A stretch of 64,000 nucleotides of DNA. It comes from Brienomyrus brachyistius (Eukaryota > Chordata > Actinopteri > Osteoglossiformes > Mormyridae). The translations under genes were made by a program, and so were the position numbers. Below the pieces are notes generated by a model that was not told the origin of the DNA, searched no databases, and saw only the letters and a program-made list of their open reading frames with translations. Position 1 is the first letter of the stretch. Each line of letters starts with the position of its first letter. The stretch is from the NCBI RefSeq assembly GCF_023856365.1, contig NC_064554.1, forward strand, positions 9,291,001 through 9,355,000, read 5' to 3'. Shown in pieces: positions 59,885-64,000 of this stretch.

Positions 59885-59977
59885 CGCTTCTGCTGACGAG
59901 GGCCCCACTTCTCCTGCCTTGGAAAAGTTTTTGGAAGAGCCCTCTGAGGAATAGTTTTGGACATTCATAGGACCAAC
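59885..59977 (-). other. kcnj2: KCNJ2 5' leader within the coding exon
   Basis: A minus-strand acceptor (CTGTTTTCTGCACAG, ending 59978) would start the exon at 59977. The 93-nt leader is open in frame with the channel and contains an upstream ATG at 59966-59968. An upstream non-coding exon is expected but not identified. Confidence 0.5.
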
Positions 59978-59999
59978 CTGTGCAGAAAACAGGACCAAC

Positions 60000-60595
60000 T
60001 GAACTGGGAAGCTGCTTCTCTGCCCGGTACCGTGCCTTGGCTAAGCCAAAGAAATCCCACAGTAGTGAGGCTCAGTCTTCTTTCATCAGGGCCATGCTCC
60101 TCAGCAAGAATGGATGCTCTGCACACAAGATGAGCAGAAAACAACCGTGACAGACTACCCAAAGGAAACAATTGTTTTTGTATTGATTAATCACACAATT
60201 TTTCCCCCAATTACTAACACAACGACTAATTTGTTGAATAACCAAATAAAATTTTTGATTATTTAAATTTTTCAAAATCTAACAACTAAATACCAAAAAA
60301 GTAAAAATGAAACACTTACCATAAGAATGTCTACATTACTAGGCCCTGCCATCTTACCCTCTTCAAAGTTCACGATAATGTTATACGTTGACATACAGCA
60401 CACTAATTGACTAATCTAGTATGTACTAATCTGGTATGTTGATGCATCATCCTGGTACTAAAGATATGTATCTGAAAGTTTTCACTCCATACTTCATTTG
60501 CCTATTTCACATACTAATTTTTTTCCCTGCATCACACTCCTATAAAAAGGTCACAAATGTAACTAAGGTCAATGACTTAAAAATTAGTATAATTC
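60000..60595. other. KCNJ2 upstream or intronic DNA, nothing recognised
   Basis: AT-rich, with no ORF of interest. It would lie in the first KCNJ2 intron if the leader splice is real. Confidence 0.35.
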
Positions 60596-60599
60596 CTTG

Positions 60600-61045
60600 G
60601 TAAGACCCCACCTAGAATATTGTGTGCAGGTTTGGTCACCATATCTTAAGGAGGACATTGCTGTCTTGGAAAAGGGAAACGTAGGGCTACGAGAATGATT
60701 CCTGGTGTTAGAGGAATGTCTTATGAGGAGAGGTTAGCTGAGCTGAATCTGTTCAGCCTCAAGCAAAGGAGACTAAGGGGGGACATGATCCAGGTATATA
60801 AGATTCTAACAGGTCTGGATGCTGTTTAGCCAAATGGCTACTTCTATATTAGTTTAAATACTAGAACTTGTGGCCATAAGTGGAAATTAGCAGGAGAACA
60901 TTTTAAAATGAATTTGAGGAAGCACTTCTTTACACAGTGTGCAGTTAGAGTATGGAATAGTCTTCCTGTTAGTGTAGCACAAGCTAAAACCCAGGGTTCC
61001 TTTAAATCAGAGCTAGATAAAACTTTAGCAACTCTGAGCTATTAG
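60600..61045 (+). pseudogene. CR1/L2-like LINE C-terminal fragment
   Basis: Across two frames and one stop, the + strand reads [20 protein letters not shown], then [60 protein letters not shown] and VRVWNSLPVSVAQA. This is the conserved C-terminal region after the RT domain of CR1/L2-group LINEs. A frameshift near 60675 and a TAG near 60829 show decay. The typical 3' tail (GAGCTTGATGGGCCGAATGG) follows to about 61130. Confidence 0.8.
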
Positions 61046-61130
61046 TTAAATTCTCCCCAAACGAGCTTGATGGGCCGAATGGCCTCCTCTCTTCTGTAAA
61101 TTTCTTATGTTATCTCACACTTTATCTTAT
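61046..61130 (+). repeat. 3' tail of the CR1/L2-like LINE
   Basis: GAGCTTGATGGGCCGAATGG, then CCTCCTCT, a 3' end widely shared in fish LINE copies, directly after the coding remnant. Confidence 0.65.
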
Positions 61131-61595
61131 GTGCAGCCATGTTTCCACAATGCAAAACCTTAAAACAATTTATAATTTCACTGCTCTCAAGGGCCAGAGG
61201 AGAAAGTTGCCATTCATTACCCTGCGCTAACGACTTATAATACACTTATAATATAGTTAGCTCAGAGAAATGAACAACTTTGTAAAAAATTTAGTTATAT
61301 ATTTAAATATAGAAGTTCCTCACTTTATGATGATTTGATTTATGATATTTTGACTTTACCGTGGTACAATGTGAAACGGCAGCATCCGTGCAATCAGGCT
61401 TCCAGTCTCTGTAGCGATCGGGAGCATATACCATAGAGTGTTTAACAAATGTTAAGCATATATTTTTTCTCTGTTCAACCAAATAAACTTCTATCAATTT
61501 GTTTATGCTCCAAATACCGGTATTTAGTTAGTTACAGTAATTGTTTACTTATTTATGTATCATATTCATGTGCAACTTACAATGGGTTCATCGCA

Positions 61596-62008
61596 ATATC
61601 CATCCATCCGTTTTCCAAACTGCTTATCCTACTGGGTCGCGGGGGGTCCGGAGCCTATCCCGGAAGCAATGGGTACGAAGCAGGGAACAACCCAGGATGG
61701 GGGGCCAGCCCATCACAGGGCACACTCACACACCATTCACTCACGCATGCACACCTACGGGCAATTTAGCAAGTCCAATTAGCCTCAGCATGTTTTTGGA
61801 CTGGGGGGGGAAACCGGAGTACCCGGAGGAAACCCCACAACGACATGGGGAGAACATGCAAACTCCGCACACATGTGACCCAGGCGGAGACTCGAACCCG
61901 GGTCCCAGAGGTGTGAGGCAACAATGCTAATCACCATGCCGCCCCCAGTGCTAACCACTGCACCACCATGCCACCCCCAGTGCTAACCACTGCACCACCA
62001 TGCCGCCT
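61596..62008 (-). mobile_element. SINE-like fish repeat with duplicated end
   Basis: On the minus strand the order is: GGTGGTGCAGTGGTTAGCAC head, GGGTTCGAGTCTCCGCCTGG (B-box-like), GTTTGCATGTTCTCCCCATG, GGTTTCCTCCGGGTACTCCG, GGGCTGGCCCCCCATCCTGG, GATAGGCTCCGGACCC and a (GGAT)n tail. It is a very common fish repeat. The 5' end carries two tandem copies of about 33 bp (61946-62008). Confidence 0.8.
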
Positions 62009-64000
62009 CATCGCAGTATAACTCTAGCATAAGCACCAGAAGCTAAAACTTTCAAATAATTACATCACTAAATTAATTTACTTTCCGTCTATGACAAAAT
62101 TAGAAACAAAATGAAAAAAAAAAACACCATGCAAATAACAGATTTGTCAGATCACACAGTTCTATACCTTCTCTCTGAATGCATTACACCAAGTGCAACC
62201 AAACAGCAAACATACTGTTGACTGAGGCCGCCTGTTACTGGAAACTCCTCTCAGCTCTAATCCACCATCTGTAATTTTGTTATGCTTTTTTTACTTTTAA
62301 GGTCAGATTTTATTTGGAAGCTCCTTGCAGACTGCCTTCCTTTTTCCCTGTGAAAGCTATGTTAGTTTAGCTTTGTATTTGAGGCACTGATTATGAATGT
62401 GCCATGCCAGTTCATTCTAATCTTAGAGCACTTGGAAATGTATTGGATCGGGAAACTACACCCTCCCTAAATCCTGAGGTGTTTACAGCAATTGTACAGC
62501 CACCTAATAATCCATCGATTGAAGTTTTTTTTTTCCATTTACTTAGAAATGCTCTTCCTACTTTCAGATTATTGCTGGAAAGACTGCTGGCGGTTTGAAG
62601 CAATGTTAATGTTTATGTGTCTGATATTGTGAGGATGGCCTGGGGGAGGGGGGTCCTGTTAAATTAAGGATGTTAAGGCCCCCATTTCCCAGTTTTGAAT
62701 AAAGTGTCTTACAGTGTGGCTATTTTTTCTCCCTAAACAATGCACAGCTCCCTTCTAACCAAACACCAAAATTAACCAACCCAACCAACCAGCTGCCACC
62801 ATGAACATGGTGGGTAGGTATCAGGTTAACTGTGTGGTCTGAACAAAGTTCATTTTATGCTGAGACAATAGAAATAACAATGGTGTACTTAGACACCCAT
62901 ATCCAAAGCAAATCCTTCTCCCTATCCCAGAAGCCCAAAATGTCAAACCCTTTCTTGCTACCTTAGTGGGTTCAGCTCCAAGGGATGATCCAGCCTTTTG
63001 TCCCATTCTGAGCAGAAGCAACATCCCCTATGTGGGATAAGACCCCCAGTCAGACATTGCTACCTGTTTCTCTTATGAATGTACTGTTTTGTCAGCCAGT
63101 TGCTGCACATAGCTGACTGTGGTGAAGTCAGTCCTTGTAACAAACTTGGGGCATTAAAAAATGAAACCCTAATAAAAATCAGTCACAAGTTGTTACAAAC
63201 AAACCTAATGCCAACACCAAACTCGAGTTAATGCTGTATAGCTTTCTGTGTATTTGAATGTAATCAAAATCAAATAAAAGCACGAACTGTAGCACGGCAG
63301 GTCATGTTAAATGATCCGTTTTGCTTGTACCACTGTAAATAAAGCATTTCTGTTTGAGAACATTGGTTTTCAGTACTGTTTTATCTGTGTAACACCTATA
63401 TGAAATACTGACTTTAACCCCCCCCCCCCACCCCTGCCCCCACCCACAGGTATTTGTTTTCTTCTGCGTGTAATTACAGCATGCAGAGGAAGTGAATGGA
63501 AAATTGTTATATAAACATGTCTATTTTTTGCTTGAAAGATCAATTGGCTTCTCAGCCAATATCCAGTGACCCTATGATTTTGAAAGGCCTACAAAACAAG
63601 GACTGGAGCAACACTGTCCTCTTATTGTTCATCAGCGTGATTTTACATTTTGATGGTGTAAATTACATTTTGATTGTAAATAATTACTTCCAGACCATCC
63701 TTTATTTTCTATTACTGGCCGCAGTGCGATTAACAAACCATATGGGAAAAATATGACGTATCAAAATAATGTATCGGCGGACGCTGATAATTACGCGGCA
63801 TAAAAACCTGGTGGTCTCATGCAACTTGTAATCATATTCACATATTTACCCTTGCCTGTACAAAATTTTGTTTAATGGATAAAAGAAAACTTTGGATTAC
63901 TTTTAGATTTCAGTTATTGAGAAGATCCAGTTGTGCGGAATAGCGTAGTTATATATAAATTCTCCAGAAATATATTAAACAGAAACACACAGCATATTGC
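62009..64000. other. Upstream KCNJ2 flank, no gene recognised
   Basis: AT-rich. AATAAA motifs near 62699, 63274 and 63340 could mark + strand transcript ends but no ORF supports that. A C-rich run lies at 63418-63428. Nothing resembles KCNJ16. Confidence 0.35.

Noticed and set aside
59300..59896. 198-codon plus-strand ORF
   Set aside because: Antisense shadow of the KCNJ2 coding exon, rich in His, Glu and Asp from reversed codons.

Overview
The window is vertebrate nuclear DNA, almost certainly from a ray-finned (teleost) fish. It has intron-split orthologues of vertebrate genes with GT-AG junctions, a dense load of fish-type DNA transposons (hAT, Tc1/mariner, pogo/Tigger), LINE and SINE debris, and many microsatellites. 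There is no operon structure, and most open reading frames over 60 codons are chance or repeat-derived.

Three host genes can be supported. (1) The 3' part of BTBD17 (BTB/BACK protein, + strand): coding exons 9-316 and 2116-3193, with the 5' end outside the window. (2) A complete MAP2K6 (MKK6, p38-pathway kinase, + strand): twelve coding exons from 5849 to 21060. They join without a frame break into 335 codons plus stop, and include a 19-nt first coding exon. (3) KCNJ2-type inward-rectifier potassium channel Kir2.1 (- strand): one coding exon, 58631-59884, 417 residues. BTBD17 and MAP2K6 lie head to tail about 2.7 kb apart. MAP2K6 and KCNJ2 are convergent across about 37 kb in which I find no other conventional host gene; in particular there is no KCNJ16.

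Layout: 0-3.2 kb BTBD17, whose only visible intron is largely two transposons. 5.8-21.1 kb MAP2K6, whose introns hold a 1.1-kb hAT-type element with a nested element, a SINE inside pogo/Tigger sequence, a 42-bp minisatellite, a small hAT element sitting on the exon 8 splice donor, a frameshifted Tc1 copy close to exon 10, and a 1.2-kb Tigger-type element. 21-58 kb is repeat-rich intergenic DNA. It includes a 1.7-kb hAT-type element (29.3-31.0 kb) with perfect 8-bp target duplications that carries an intact 139-codon ORF for an unrecognised single-pass membrane protein, a 1-kb palindrome with minisatellite arms (34.6-35.7 kb), an element-derived minisatellite (39.2 kb), a decayed LINE (42.9-45.1 kb), a 165-bp hAT MITE (51.6 kb) and a decayed Tc1 with about 230-bp inverted repeats (54.7-56.3 kb). 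58.6-60.0 kb is KCNJ2. 60.6-62.0 kb holds a CR1/L2-like LINE 3' piece and a SINE-like repeat.

The three host genes do not form a pathway; their proximity is chromosomal linkage. MAP2K6 and KCNJ2 also lie on one chromosome arm in human (17q24), but here KCNJ2 points the opposite way. The most interesting candidates are the mobile 139-aa membrane-protein ORF, the palindromic foldback-like locus, the Kir2.1 pore-loop substitutions, and the element inserted exactly across a MAP2K6 splice donor.
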